Positions 27,369-34,822 of a stretch of 64,000 nucleotides of DNA are shown piece by piece; positions within the stretch are counted from its first letter, which is position 1, and every line of letters begins with the position of its first letter. Both the position numbers and the translations under genes were made by a program. A model generated the notes under the pieces. That model saw only the letters and a list, made by a program, of their open reading frames with translations, had not been told where the DNA came from and made no database searches. Origin of the DNA: Chitinophaga niastensis (GTDB lineage: Bacteria > Bacteroidota > Bacteroidia > Chitinophagales > Chitinophagaceae); the NCBI RefSeq assembly GCF_003014755.1, contig NZ_PYAW01000002.1, positions 806,001-870,000 of the forward strand, written 5' to 3'.

Positions 27369-28408
27369 CAGTGGAGGTTTAATTGTAAGGATACTACAAA
27401 CCAGTCATCTTTTTTATCTATCTGCAAAACATAATCATCTCCATACAGCAAATTTAAACGCCTTTTTACGTTGGACAAACCAATACCGCTGGTTTTATCT
27501 TTTATTTCTTCAGATATTTCATTGAATTTATTCCGCACGGAAAAAAATAATTTATCAGCGGAAGTATGCAACCTGATATCTATTTGCGCCTCGGAAATGA
27601 GACCGGTACCATGTTTGAAGGCATTCTCCACAAATGGTATCAGCAACATTGGTTCTATTTCATAATGATTCTCCAGTGCATCCAATGATACGTTGATGAC
27701 TACGTTTTTTCCGAATCGCTGTTGCTGCAGATCGATATAACTTTGCAGGTATTCCATTTCTTTTTCCAGTGGCACTTTATCTTCATCTGCTTCATACAGC
27801 ATGTAACGCATCAGGGAGGAAAGCTTTATCAGCGAAGGTTCCAGCACATCCGATTTTTTGCGGGCCAGCGACACCATGTTGTTCAGCACATTAAACATAA
27901 AATGAGGACTCACCTGTGAACGCAGTAATGATAGTTCTGTTTTCAGGTTTTCATTCTCACGTGCACTGATTTTTCTTTCCATCTTCATTTTATCTACAAT
28001 CATCTGGAAAGCGGTGCTGGCACTGAGTATAAAGAAGAGGGAGAAAAAAATGAACAGGATAGTTGGTTTAATATCCATTGTTTCCTCGTGTAGCAATGTT
28101 TTGCCAAATCCCCAACGGGTAGCATACATAAAAAGAAAAACACCCAGTATGCAGCCTACGTATTTAAGTATCTTTTTTTTGTAGATCAATCGTGGAATCA
28201 GGTACCAGGCATTCAGGTAAAAAATGATAACAAGCTCCAGGTAGTAAATAGCCATGTAAATGCCCCAGATTTGCTTGTCGTTCATATGCTCATCGTTACG
28301 ATGTTCGTATGAAGGGTGCAACAGGAACGGCAGCGATAAAAAAAATCCCCAGGCGAGCACGTGCCTGGCAATAATAGCCCATTTTTGATTATACCATTCC
28401 TCTTTCAT
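27368..28408 (-). CDS. LytS/YehU-type sensor histidine kinase
   Basis: The 346-residue inner-membrane kinase has four hydrophobic segments in the first 150 residues (near 12-30, 48-70, 82-100 and 118-140). These are followed by a short coiled-coil linker and the His-kinase domain of the LytS group. The phospho-acceptor is the His in SQVSPHFMFNVLNN near residue 175. A HATPase domain follows, with the segment LIPFVENAFKHG and the Gly motif KTSGIGLSNVKRRL. There is no periplasmic sensor domain, so the membrane part itself may sense the signal. It is transcribed with the LytTR regulator, sharing overlapping stop and start codons. Confidence 0.9.
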   Translation of the reverse strand: MKEEWYNQKWAIIARHVLAWGFFLSLPFLLHPSYEHRNDEHMNDKQIWGIYMAIYYLELVIIFYLNAWYLIPRLIYKKKILKYVGCILGVFLFMYATRWGFGKTLLHEETMDIKPTILFIFFSLFFILSASTAFQMIVDKMKMERKISARENENLKTELSLLRSQVSPHFMFNVLNNMVSLARKKSDVLEPSLIKLSSLMRYMLYEADEDKVPLEKEMEYLQSYIDLQQQRFGKNVVINVSLDALENHYEIEPMLLIPFVENAFKHGTGLISEAQIDIRLHTSADKLFFSVRNKFNEISEEIKDKTSGIGLSNVKRRLNLLYGDDYVLQIDKKDDWFVVSLQLNLH

Positions 28409-28442
28409 GAGGGCAAATTAGGAATTTATACGCGTGCAGCGG

Positions 28443-28479
28443 AAATGTTGCGACGAACGAACATAATTGTACGACGAAT
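28443..28479 (-). promoter_or_regulatory. Candidate LytTR operator: two half-sites 21 bp apart
   Basis: CGACGAA occurs at 28451-28457 and again at 28472-28478, exactly 21 bp apart (two helical turns). The first copy is part of the 15-mer shared with 26424-26438. Direct repeats spaced by about two turns are the established form of LytTR sites. The region lies 35-71 nt upstream of the kinase start. Confidence 0.5.
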
Positions 28480-28495
28480 CAGTGGAAGGAGAAAC

Positions 28496-28521
28496 CCTTC
28501 CGGGATGCTGATCCCGGAAGG
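28496..28521 (-). terminator. Hairpin terminator of the TetR-AarF operon
   Basis: A perfect 11-bp stem CCTTCCGGGAT / ATCCCGGAAGG with loop GCTG begins 3 nt beyond the stop of the AarF gene. The U tract on the minus strand is weak (GTTTCTC), so efficiency is uncertain. Confidence 0.6.
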
Positions 28522-28524
28522 ATT

Positions 28525-29856
28525 TTAATGAGATAACTTTCCTGCCATTAATTCCTGTATCCTGCCAGGACCAGTTATTACATTGGATTTCAGATCACTC
28601 AGTATAGAATATAATCCGAAATAAGTACGGTTTACGTATAGGCTATGGCGTGAGCCACGGGCTACTTTGGAATCACGGATTTCTTTCATGTTATACAGCT
28701 CATCCATGTAAGCGTATATTTCATTGAAATAAACCTCGTTGCCAAAGTCGAATGTTTCCAGCGTAAACGGGAGTGTAAGCAGATCAATCATATGCTGGAA
28801 GAGGCCGGAGAAGAAGGCTACTTCTTTGGGCGTATCGCTCGGATGGATCATTTCCAGGTTGGTATAGATCTCATGGCGGCGCTTTTCATCTTTTAATACT
28901 TCTTTATCTACCAACAGAAAATAATTGACATAAAAATCTTCCGGTATTTCTTTTACGCAACCAAAATCGAAGATGCCCACCTGTCCATCCGGGCGCATCA
29001 AAAAATTGCCGGGATGCGGATCAGCATGTACCTGTTTGAGGCTATGTACCTGGAATTGGTAGAAGTCCCACATAGCCTGACCTATCTTATCACGCACTTC
29101 CTGCGACGGATTGGTGAGCAGAAATTCTTTCAGGTGCTGCCCCTGCAGCCAGTCCATGGTAATGATCCTGTCTGATGATAACTCCGGATAGTAGCCGGGA
29201 AACAGCAGGTTAGGTATGTGTGCGCATGCGTGGGAGAGGTCTATGGAGCGTTTTAGTTCCAGTTTGTAATCTGTTTCTTCGAGTAGCTTGCTTTCAATTT
29301 CCTCGAAATACTTATCCATATCCACTTCATTCATGCCTACAATGCGGATAGCAAAAGGCTTTACAATGCGGAGGTCGGATTTAACACTGTTGGCAACACC
29401 GGGATATTGGATTTTTACTGCCAGGTTTTTACCGTCTTTGGAGGCTTTATGTACCTGGCCTATGGAAGCGGCATTGGATGCCTGCATTTCAAATTTATCG
29501 TACAGCTGTGACGGTGATTTACCTAATGTTTTCATGAAAGTATTCACTACCAGTGGCCCCGACAGCGGCGGTGCGCTGTATTGCGACATGGCAAATTTCT
29601 CCGTGTATGCCTTAGGTAACATGCCTTTGTCCATACTGAGCATCTGCGCTACTTTCAGAGCACTGCCCTTCAGGTTACTCAGTGTATTATAAATATCTGC
29701 GGCATTGTCCTGGTGGAGTTCTTCTTTGGTCGTAGAAGGGTCCATCAGTTTGCGCGTATAGTGTTTGATATAGTTGCTGCCTACCTTAAGTCCTGTCGTA
29801 ACGAATTTCCCCGCCCTTTCCACCTTGGAAGTGGGTATATTGGATTGTTCTTTCAT
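28525..29856 (-). CDS. AarF/UbiB/ABC1-family atypical kinase
   Basis: The 443-residue protein is an ABC1-type (UbiB/COQ8-like) kinase-fold protein. Visible elements are the N-terminal KxGQ-like region (LKGSALKVAQMLSM, with the first Gly/Gln spacing altered), the Ala-rich loop near SNAASIGQVHKA, and the ATP-binding Lys in LAVKIQYPG. The catalytic HADPHPGNFL and the metal-binding DFG in IFDFGCV follow. Family members support isoprenoid-quinone or lipid metabolism at the membrane, with ATPase more than protein kinase activity. No transmembrane helix is obvious. It follows the TetR gene by 5 nt and is closed by a hairpin, a two-gene operon that may respond to a lipid or quinone signal (inference). 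Confidence 0.88.
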   Translation of the reverse strand: MKEQSNIPTSKVERAGKFVTTGLKVGSNYIKHYTRKLMDPSTTKEELHQDNAADIYNTLSNLKGSALKVAQMLSMDKGMLPKAYTEKFAMSQYSAPPLSGPLVVNTFMKTLGKSPSQLYDKFEMQASNAASIGQVHKASKDGKNLAVKIQYPGVANSVKSDLRIVKPFAIRIVGMNEVDMDKYFEEIESKLLEETDYKLELKRSIDLSHACAHIPNLLFPGYYPELSSDRIITMDWLQGQHLKEFLLTNPSQEVRDKIGQAMWDFYQFQVHSLKQVHADPHPGNFLMRPDGQVGIFDFGCVKEIPEDFYVNYFLLVDKEVLKDEKRRHEIYTNLEMIHPSDTPKEVAFFSGLFQHMIDLLTLPFTLETFDFGNEVYFNEIYAYMDELYNMKEIRDSKVARGSRHSLYVNRTYFGLYSILSDLKSNVITGPGRIQELMAGKLSH

Positions 29857-29861
29857 GATGG

Positions 29862-30488
29862 CTATTTCCGCGTAAAAATGAATTTTCCAAAGTCCAGCAA
29901 ACTATCGAGCGTATTGGTTTTGATGAGCTGAAAGCTGAGGTTCACCGCCTTTTCAATAGCGGCGTCTGTCATTTCAAAGTTAGCACTGGTATCTTTCAGC
30001 CAGTATTTGAGTACAAAAAGCGCCTGTACCCAGAAGCCGTGTACATATTGATCAGAGATATATTTTCTTTCCTTGATTTCGCTGGATATATAACCTTCTT
30101 TAATAAGATCGCCTACATATTTATTGAAGGCATGGTGGAAGGTTTCCAGTTTATTGCGGTAGAAGTCCGGTAAACGGAAATGTTCGCGTTGCTGAAGCAG
30201 GTAGCTACGGTCTTCCTTCAGTTTTTGTACCCATAAAAAATAGAATGCCAGCAACTTTTCCTGTGCATTATATTGATGATAAGTTTCATCTGCATGTAAT
30301 TGATCCAATGTGTTTTGGAAGATAGCTAACCAGATATCTTTTTCAATGGCTTCCAGGGAGCTGTATTCTTCATAGAAAGATGCCTCTGTTATATCCACGA
30401 TTTTGCAGAGCGCATATACGGAAACGGGTGCTTTGCCGTTCTCCAGCCAGTACAATTTGTAAGCGTTGCGGATAAGGTGTTTGTCCAT
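29862..30488 (-). CDS. TetR-family transcriptional regulator
   Basis: The 208-residue protein has an N-terminal helix-turn-helix (about residues 5-50). The recognition portion lies around VYALCKIVDITEASFYEEY, typical of TetR proteins in spacing and in the Phe-Tyr after the recognition helix. An all-helical ligand domain with many Tyr and Trp residues follows. It is the first gene of a two-gene operon with an AarF kinase and probably regulates it. The inducer is unknown. Confidence 0.85.
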   Translation of the reverse strand: MDKHLIRNAYKLYWLENGKAPVSVYALCKIVDITEASFYEEYSSLEAIEKDIWLAIFQNTLDQLHADETYHQYNAQEKLLAFYFLWVQKLKEDRSYLLQQREHFRLPDFYRNKLETFHHAFNKYVGDLIKEGYISSEIKERKYISDQYVHGFWVQALFVLKYWLKDTSANFEMTDAAIEKAVNLSFQLIKTNTLDSLLDFGKFIFTRK

Positions 30489-30560
30489 GAGTAAAAGTTT
30501 TACTATTGTTGAATAATCCCGTCCGGAGTGGGTATCCGAAGGTTAAATATGCGGGAGGTA

Positions 30561-30568
30561 CAAATTTA
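30561..30568 (-). promoter_or_regulatory. -7 promoter box of the TetR-AarF operon
   Basis: On the minus strand the bases are TAAATTTG, matching TAnnTTTG, about 70 nt before the TetR start. No -33 TTG is evident. Confidence 0.4.
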
Positions 30569-30711
30569 CGTCATGTGAAGTTATAAATAGCTTTTTATCC
30601 TGGCAGGAAATGTTAAAAAAGTCAGGATTTTTCCTTCATCACGGGCAGTAGCTGCAGTTCGTCAATTGCAGGCAAGAAGAGACAAAGTAGCACAATAAAA
30701 AAAACAAGTTA

Positions 30712-30740
30712 TTGGTATTTCATAAATAAATATATCTTTG
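30712..30740 (+). promoter_or_regulatory. Bacteroidota sigma-A promoter of rtcB-prfH
   Basis: A TTG (30712-30714) and a consensus -7 box TATCTTTG (30733-30740) are separated by 18 nt, the best full promoter match in the window. Transcription should begin near 30747, leaving a leader of about 345 nt ahead of rtcB. Confidence 0.65.
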
Positions 30741-30746
30741 CATCCG

Positions 30747-31091
30747 AATTCCTTATTCATCACTTTTTAAATAGCAAGGAATCATGACAGAACGTACTCA
30801 CATATCGCCCCTTTCGCTCATTGCCTAAACAGGCAAACGCAGTGTTTTTCCTTTTGTATTAAACAGGATTCGTACATGCATGGATGTTATACTTCCTGCT
30901 GCGCGCTTCGTTTGCTGTAAATGCTTATCTGTAGCCTGGTATAGGCTACCTGGAAGGGTATGTTCTTTACGCAAGAACAGCGATTTCCCCATTCTCAAAT
31001 CTTATCAATATCATCATTACACAAACTGAATTTGTTTGTGCAGCTATTGTGCGCCCCAAAAGGTTGCGCAACAGGAAATATATCACCATTT
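30747..31091 (+). promoter_or_regulatory. Structured leader of rtcB-prfH
   Basis: The leader holds five short hairpins. They are TTGCCT/AGGCAA with an AAAC loop (30821-30836), GTAGCC/GGCTAC (30931-30949), GTTCTT/AAGAAC (30962-30978), CACAAAC/GTTTGTG (31020-31040) and TGCGC/GCGCA (31050-31070). The last ends just before an AGGAAA that can serve as ribosome-binding site for rtcB. The first hairpin covers the stop of a 14-codon ORF and is followed within 10 nt by a T-rich run. The layout is that of an attenuator or translation-coupled switch; function is inference. Confidence 0.45.
30784..30828 (+). CDS. Possible 14-codon leader peptide of rtcB-prfH
   Basis: An ATG preceded by AGCAAGGAAT (purine-rich, suitably spaced) opens a 14-codon frame, MTERTHISPLSLIA, ending at TAA 30826-30828. 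It lies about 37 nt from the predicted transcription start. The stop codon is inside a perfect 6-bp hairpin with a 4-nt loop, so a ribosome at the end of this frame would disrupt it. No translation evidence exists; it may be chance. Confidence 0.35.
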   Translation: MTERTHISPLSLIA

Positions 31092-32492
31092 ATGGGCAGT
31101 ATAAAAACAAAAGAACTAAGTAAAATAGGCTATACCAATGACACGGCAAGAAGTCTGGTGATCAACATCATCTCCAGGCATTTCAAGCATCATGACAAGG
31201 AAGCCATTATTCAATTATTAACAGCGATAAAAGCAGCTCCTGAAATGTATCGCGCAGATGAAATTGTAGGCAAAATAGCAGACACTTTTATGGATGAACC
31301 GGTGGAATGCAATTTCCAGTCGTACGATCTACTGGAAAAAACTGGACAACTGAAAGTCTATGGTGCCAAAGAGATAGAACGTTCCGCCAAACAGCAGATG
31401 GAGCTGGCTATGTCGCTGCCGGTAACCGTGCAGGGCGCTTTAATGCCTGATGCACATACCGGCTATGGCTTGCCTATTGGCGGCGTGCTGGCTACTGATA
31501 ATGCGGTGTTACCATTTGCCGTAGGTGTAGACATTGGTTGCCGTATGGCATTAACTATTATTGATGAAGGAGAAAGTTTTTTAAAACGGTTTTCTCATCA
31601 GACAAAAGTGGCCTTAAAAGAATATACACACTTTGGTATGGAAGGCGGCCTGGAATTTTCTCAGGAGCATGAAGTGCTGGATAGTCCGGTGTTTCAGACC
31701 ACAGCGCTGTTAAGAAAATTGCAGGCAAAAGCAGCAAGGCAACTGGGTTCATCTGGTAGTGGCAACCACTTTGTGGAGTTTGGTATCATTACATTAAAAG
31801 AAGACAATGCGCTGCAATTGCCACCAAAAAAATACCTGGCTTTGTTATCGCATTCGGGTAGCAGGGGACTGGGAGCTAATATTGCGCAGCATTACACCGG
31901 TATTGCCATGGACACCTGCAAATTGCCACGTTCCGCGCAGCAACTGGCCTGGTTGGATCTTAACAGTGAAGCCGGACAGGAATACTGGATGGGTATGACC
32001 CTCGCCGGTGATTATGCCAAAGCCTGTCATGATCGCATTCACACCAATCTGTTGAAGGCATTGGGTTTGCAGTCGCTGGCCAAAGTGGAAAACCACCACA
32101 ATTTTGCATGGGAAGATACGCTGGCAGATGGCCGTAAGGTGATCATCCACCGCAAAGGTGCTACCCCGGCGCATGCCGGCGAAATGGGAATTATCCCTGG
32201 TAGCATGTGTACTGCTGCCTATCTCGTAATGGGCAAGGGGGTGGACCATGCGCTGTACTCTGCCTCCCATGGCGCAGGAAGAGCCATGAGCCGCAAAAGG
32301 GCCAAAGAAAATATGACGGTGTCTGGTCTGAAGAAAATGTTGGCCAATGCAGGCGTAACATTAATTGGTGGCAGCGTAGAAGAAAATCCGCTGGCGTATA
32401 AAGACATTGAAAAAGTGATCGGCGCACAGCAGGAATTAGTAGACATACAAGGCCGGTTTATGCCCGCTATTGTAAGAATGAATAAAGATTAA
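31092..32492 (+). CDS. rtcB: RtcB-type RNA 3'-phosphate/2',3'-cyclic phosphate ligase
   Basis: The enzyme joins RNA ends bearing 2',3'-cyclic phosphate or 3'-phosphate to 5'-OH, using GTP and Mn2+. I start at the ATG at 31092 (MGSIKTKEL), which matches the family N-terminus; the frame stays open back to 30960, but that 44-codon extension is not protein-like. Length is 466 residues. Visible signatures are DAHTGYGLPIGG near residue 120, the metal-binding Cys in VGVDIGCRM, His in GSGNHFVEFG, HSGSRGLG, and the guanylylated His in SASHGAGRAMSR near residue 395. prfH follows after 6 nt, which places it in the RtcB2 class associated with repair of cleaved ribosomal RNA and not general tRNA repair. 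Confidence 0.93.
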   Translation: MGSIKTKELSKIGYTNDTARSLVINIISRHFKHHDKEAIIQLLTAIKAAPEMYRADEIVGKIADTFMDEPVECNFQSYDLLEKTGQLKVYGAKEIERSAKQQMELAMSLPVTVQGALMPDAHTGYGLPIGGVLATDNAVLPFAVGVDIGCRMALTIIDEGESFLKRFSHQTKVALKEYTHFGMEGGLEFSQEHEVLDSPVFQTTALLRKLQAKAARQLGSSGSGNHFVEFGIITLKEDNALQLPPKKYLALLSHSGSRGLGANIAQHYTGIAMDTCKLPRSAQQLAWLDLNSEAGQEYWMGMTLAGDYAKACHDRIHTNLLKALGLQSLAKVENHHNFAWEDTLADGRKVIIHRKGATPAHAGEMGIIPGSMCTAAYLVMGKGVDHALYSASHGAGRAMSRKRAKENMTVSGLKKMLANAGVTLIGGSVEENPLAYKDIEKVIGAQQELVDIQGRFMPAIVRMNKD

Positions 32493-32498
32493 TTTTTT

Positions 32499-33113
32499 AT
32501 GGAACAGATAATTATACAAATAACTTCCGGACGGGGACCTGTAGAGTGTTGCAGGGTAGTGGCCAGGGTGCAGGAAAAAATGATGAAGCAGGCCAGACAG
32601 GCAAACATTATAATAGAGGTATTGGAAAATGTAAAAGGAGATATCAACGGTACGCTGCTCTCCGCCACATTGTTGGCGAAGGGCAGCAACCTCTCCGCTT
32701 TCATTAACGAGTGGCAGGGTACTATTCAATGGATTGCGCAAAGCCCTTATCGCCAGTTTCATAAACGTAAAAACTGGTTTGCCGGCGTAGCTGTATTTGA
32801 TGTAAAAGCACAATTGCAGTGGAACCCCAAAGACGTTGTGCTGGAAACCTGCCGTGCATCAGGTCCTGGCGGACAACATGTGAATAAAGTAGAAACTGCT
32901 GTGCGTGGCACACATCAACCCAGTGGTTTACAGGTGTTAGCTATGGACAGCCGCTCACAGTTACAGAACAAACAATTGTGCCTGGAGCGCCTGGAAGCTA
33001 AGTTCCTGACCTGGCAGGCTGGTAAGCTGGTGAGTCAGCAGCAAAGCCAGTGGCAGGAGCATAATGTACTGGAGCGGGGAGGGGCAGTGAAAGTGATTAA
33101 CGAAAGGTTGTGA
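32499..33113 (+). CDS. prfH: Peptide chain release factor homologue PrfH
   Basis: The 204-residue protein is a class-I release factor homologue. It keeps the catalytic GGQ at residues 124-126 in GPGGQHVNKVET, and the segment RQFHKRKNWFAGV near residue 85 is typical of PrfH. It lacks much of the N-terminal half of RF1/RF2 (about 360 residues), so ordinary stop-codon reading is not expected. Published work on bacterial PrfH and its RtcB partner describes PrfH releasing peptides from ribosomes whose 16S decoding centre has been cut by a ribotoxin, after which RtcB reseals the RNA. The 6-nt gap to rtcB fits that pair. Confidence 0.9.
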   Translation: MEQIIIQITSGRGPVECCRVVARVQEKMMKQARQANIIIEVLENVKGDINGTLLSATLLAKGSNLSAFINEWQGTIQWIAQSPYRQFHKRKNWFAGVAVFDVKAQLQWNPKDVVLETCRASGPGGQHVNKVETAVRGTHQPSGLQVLAMDSRSQLQNKQLCLERLEAKFLTWQAGKLVSQQQSQWQEHNVLERGGAVKVINERL

Positions 33114-33157
33114 TATTGCCGGTATTATTTATGTAGGGTGATTCAACATAAAAATAA

Positions 33158-33235
33158 TTTCATGTCGAATTTCGTGTCATTTTTCGACATGAAATTGTTT
33201 TCATGTTGAATTTTTAGCTTATTTTCGACATGAAA
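33158..33235. promoter_or_regulatory. Duplicated 37-bp inverted-repeat operator upstream of fic
   Basis: TTTCATGTYGAA-N13-TTCGACATGAAA occurs twice, at 33158-33194 and 33199-33235, with a 41-bp period (nearly four helical turns). The first copy extends to perfect 14-nt arms (33156-33169 and 33183-33196). The second ends 10 nt from the fic ATG. Such paired sites usually bind a dimeric or tetrameric repressor. The C-terminal winged helix of the Fic protein is the best candidate binder (inference). A further degenerate TTCAACAT lies at about 33142. Confidence 0.75.
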
Positions 33236-33245
33236 GTATTTGCAA

Positions 33246-34334
33246 ATGGCACATAATAATATACCCTACAATGATTTGCCGGCATTGCCTCCGGCAGCTG
33301 ATTTGAACACCATCCCTATATTGACCAATTTAGCAAGAGCTTCCCGGCATTTAGGAGAACTTAATGGCCTATGTGCATCTTTACCAGATCCTCACATGCT
33401 GATTAATACAATAGCATTGCAGGAGAGTAAGGATAGTTCCGCCATTGAAAATATTGTAACTACACAGGATGAACTTTATAAAGCTGCTTCAGAAGAAGAG
33501 ACAACCACCAATCATGCTGCGAAAGAAGTATTAAACTATAGACAAGCATTATATGCAGGATTAGAGAAGATGCAAAGTCAGCAGCATTTGATACTCACCA
33601 ATACATTAATCGACATTGTAAGAACAATCAAGCAGAATAATGCCGGCATTCGTAATACACCCGGAACAGCTATTAAAAATGCAATTACTGGTGCTACTGT
33701 TTATACTCCTCCTTCTGGAGAAGATGTTATAAGAGAGAAAATGTCCAGCCTTGAATTATTTATAAATGATCGGGATTTATCACCACTTGATCCATTAATA
33801 AAAATGGCATTAATCCACTATCAGTTTGAAGCAATACATCCTTTTTCTGATGGAAATGGTAGAACGGGAAGAATACTTAACGGTTTGTATTTAGTACAAC
33901 AGCATATATTACCGCAGCCTATTCTATACCTGAGCGCTTATATAGTAAAACATAGATCTACCTATTACCAATTATTACAGGGAGTAACAGAGCAAAATAA
34001 TTGGAACGATTGGGTGATGTTTATGCTTACTGCTTTGAGCGAAACAGCTCAAATGACTACAGAGAAAATCAGGCTTATTTTGTTTCTCATGTCGCAGATT
34101 GAGCAATCCATGAGAGTTACTCTTGGGAACTCTTTTAACTACGAGTTGTTAAAACTGATATTTAGTTTGCCTTATTTGAAAGTTGAAACATTGGTGGATA
34201 AAAAAATCGGACACCGACAAACGGCTGCTGCATGGTTAAAAAAGCTTGTAGAGAAAGATGTATTAAGAGCGCATAAAATAGGGAAAACAACATACTATGT
34301 TAACCACGCATTAATTGCACTTCTTAGCGCTTAA
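33246..34334 (+). CDS. Fic-family protein AMPylase with inhibitory helix and C-terminal winged helix
   Basis: The 362-residue protein has the active-site motif HPFSDGNGRTGR at about 198-209, a full match to HxFx(D/E)GNGRxxR, so it should transfer AMP (or another nucleotide moiety) to a target hydroxyl. An intramolecular inhibitory motif SSAIEN at 64-69 fits (S/T)xxxE(G/N), marking a class II self-inhibited Fic. A Fic N-terminal domain precedes it, and residues about 290-360 look like a winged helix (GHRQTAAAWLKKLVEKDVL). I start at the ATG at 33246 over the TTG at 33240. It lies 132 nt after prfH behind a strong candidate operator, so it is probably a separate transcription unit. Its A+T-rich codon use differs from its neighbours and suggests transfer. 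Confidence 0.9.
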   Translation: MAHNNIPYNDLPALPPAADLNTIPILTNLARASRHLGELNGLCASLPDPHMLINTIALQESKDSSAIENIVTTQDELYKAASEEETTTNHAAKEVLNYRQALYAGLEKMQSQQHLILTNTLIDIVRTIKQNNAGIRNTPGTAIKNAITGATVYTPPSGEDVIREKMSSLELFINDRDLSPLDPLIKMALIHYQFEAIHPFSDGNGRTGRILNGLYLVQQHILPQPILYLSAYIVKHRSTYYQLLQGVTEQNNWNDWVMFMLTALSETAQMTTEKIRLILFLMSQIEQSMRVTLGNSFNYELLKLIFSLPYLKVETLVDKKIGHRQTAAAWLKKLVEKDVLRAHKIGKTTYYVNHALIALLSA

Positions 34335-34483
34335 ATTAAATAGTCTATATCTCCGGGTATTAAAAAGATAAAGCCTTAGTTAGTCGGTTTTTTGTAGGGT
34401 TGGAGTGGGGATTGTGTTACTGGTTATACAAAAGAAAAATATTTTTTAAGTTATAGGCTGTCTGTAGAAACCCTGTGGAAAAG

Positions 34484-34517
34484 GCTCCGGTATATTTGCC
34501 GGAGCTTTTTATTTTTT
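34484..34517 (+). terminator. Intrinsic terminator downstream of fic
   Basis: Arms GCTCCGG (34484-34490) and CCGGAGC (34499-34505) enclose an 8-nt loop and are followed by TTTTTATTTTTT. It lies 149 nt after the fic stop. Confidence 0.88.
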
Positions 34518-34822
34518 CGTCATATAGATTATGATTTTACATTTTTATTATTTACCTTGATTCGCAATAACTATTCATTAGACCAACATCTTTAGTATCG
34601 CAATAATTGATTAATTAGTATTGGGGTAAAGATGAATATGATTTTCAGTCAACCAGGAATTTAAAAAAATATACGTCATTATACAGTGGTGAACAGTGAG
34701 GAAAGCAATTTCTTCAATCATTACATTAAATGCATAATACCTGTAAATAAGCTGATAGCCGCCGCCGGCTATAGAGCATTATTTTGTCTTCACATTATTA
34801 CTAATATGGCTTTCGTGTTTAC
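34518..34822. other. Intergenic region before the sigma factor gene, with a 7-bp hairpin
   Basis: This 305-base A+T-rich stretch contains no convincing ORF. The only structure I see is a perfect hairpin ATAGCCG-CCGC-CGGCTAT at 34755-34772, 50 nt before the sigma factor ATG. It could lie in the leader or act as an operator. No -7 box matching TAnnTTTG was found, so the sigma gene may use a weak or alternative promoter. Confidence 0.4.

Noticed and set aside
30931..30949. The hairpin GTAGCC-N7-GGCTAC as part of a tRNA or Y-RNA-like gene near rtcB.
   Set aside because: No acceptor stem, T-loop motif or CCA can be found around it, so I keep it only as a leader hairpin.
30960..31091. A longer start for rtcB at 30960, adding 44 residues.
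   Set aside because: The extension is hydrophobic and Cys-containing without similarity to RtcB, and it covers three hairpins of the leader. The family N-terminus begins at the ATG at 31092.
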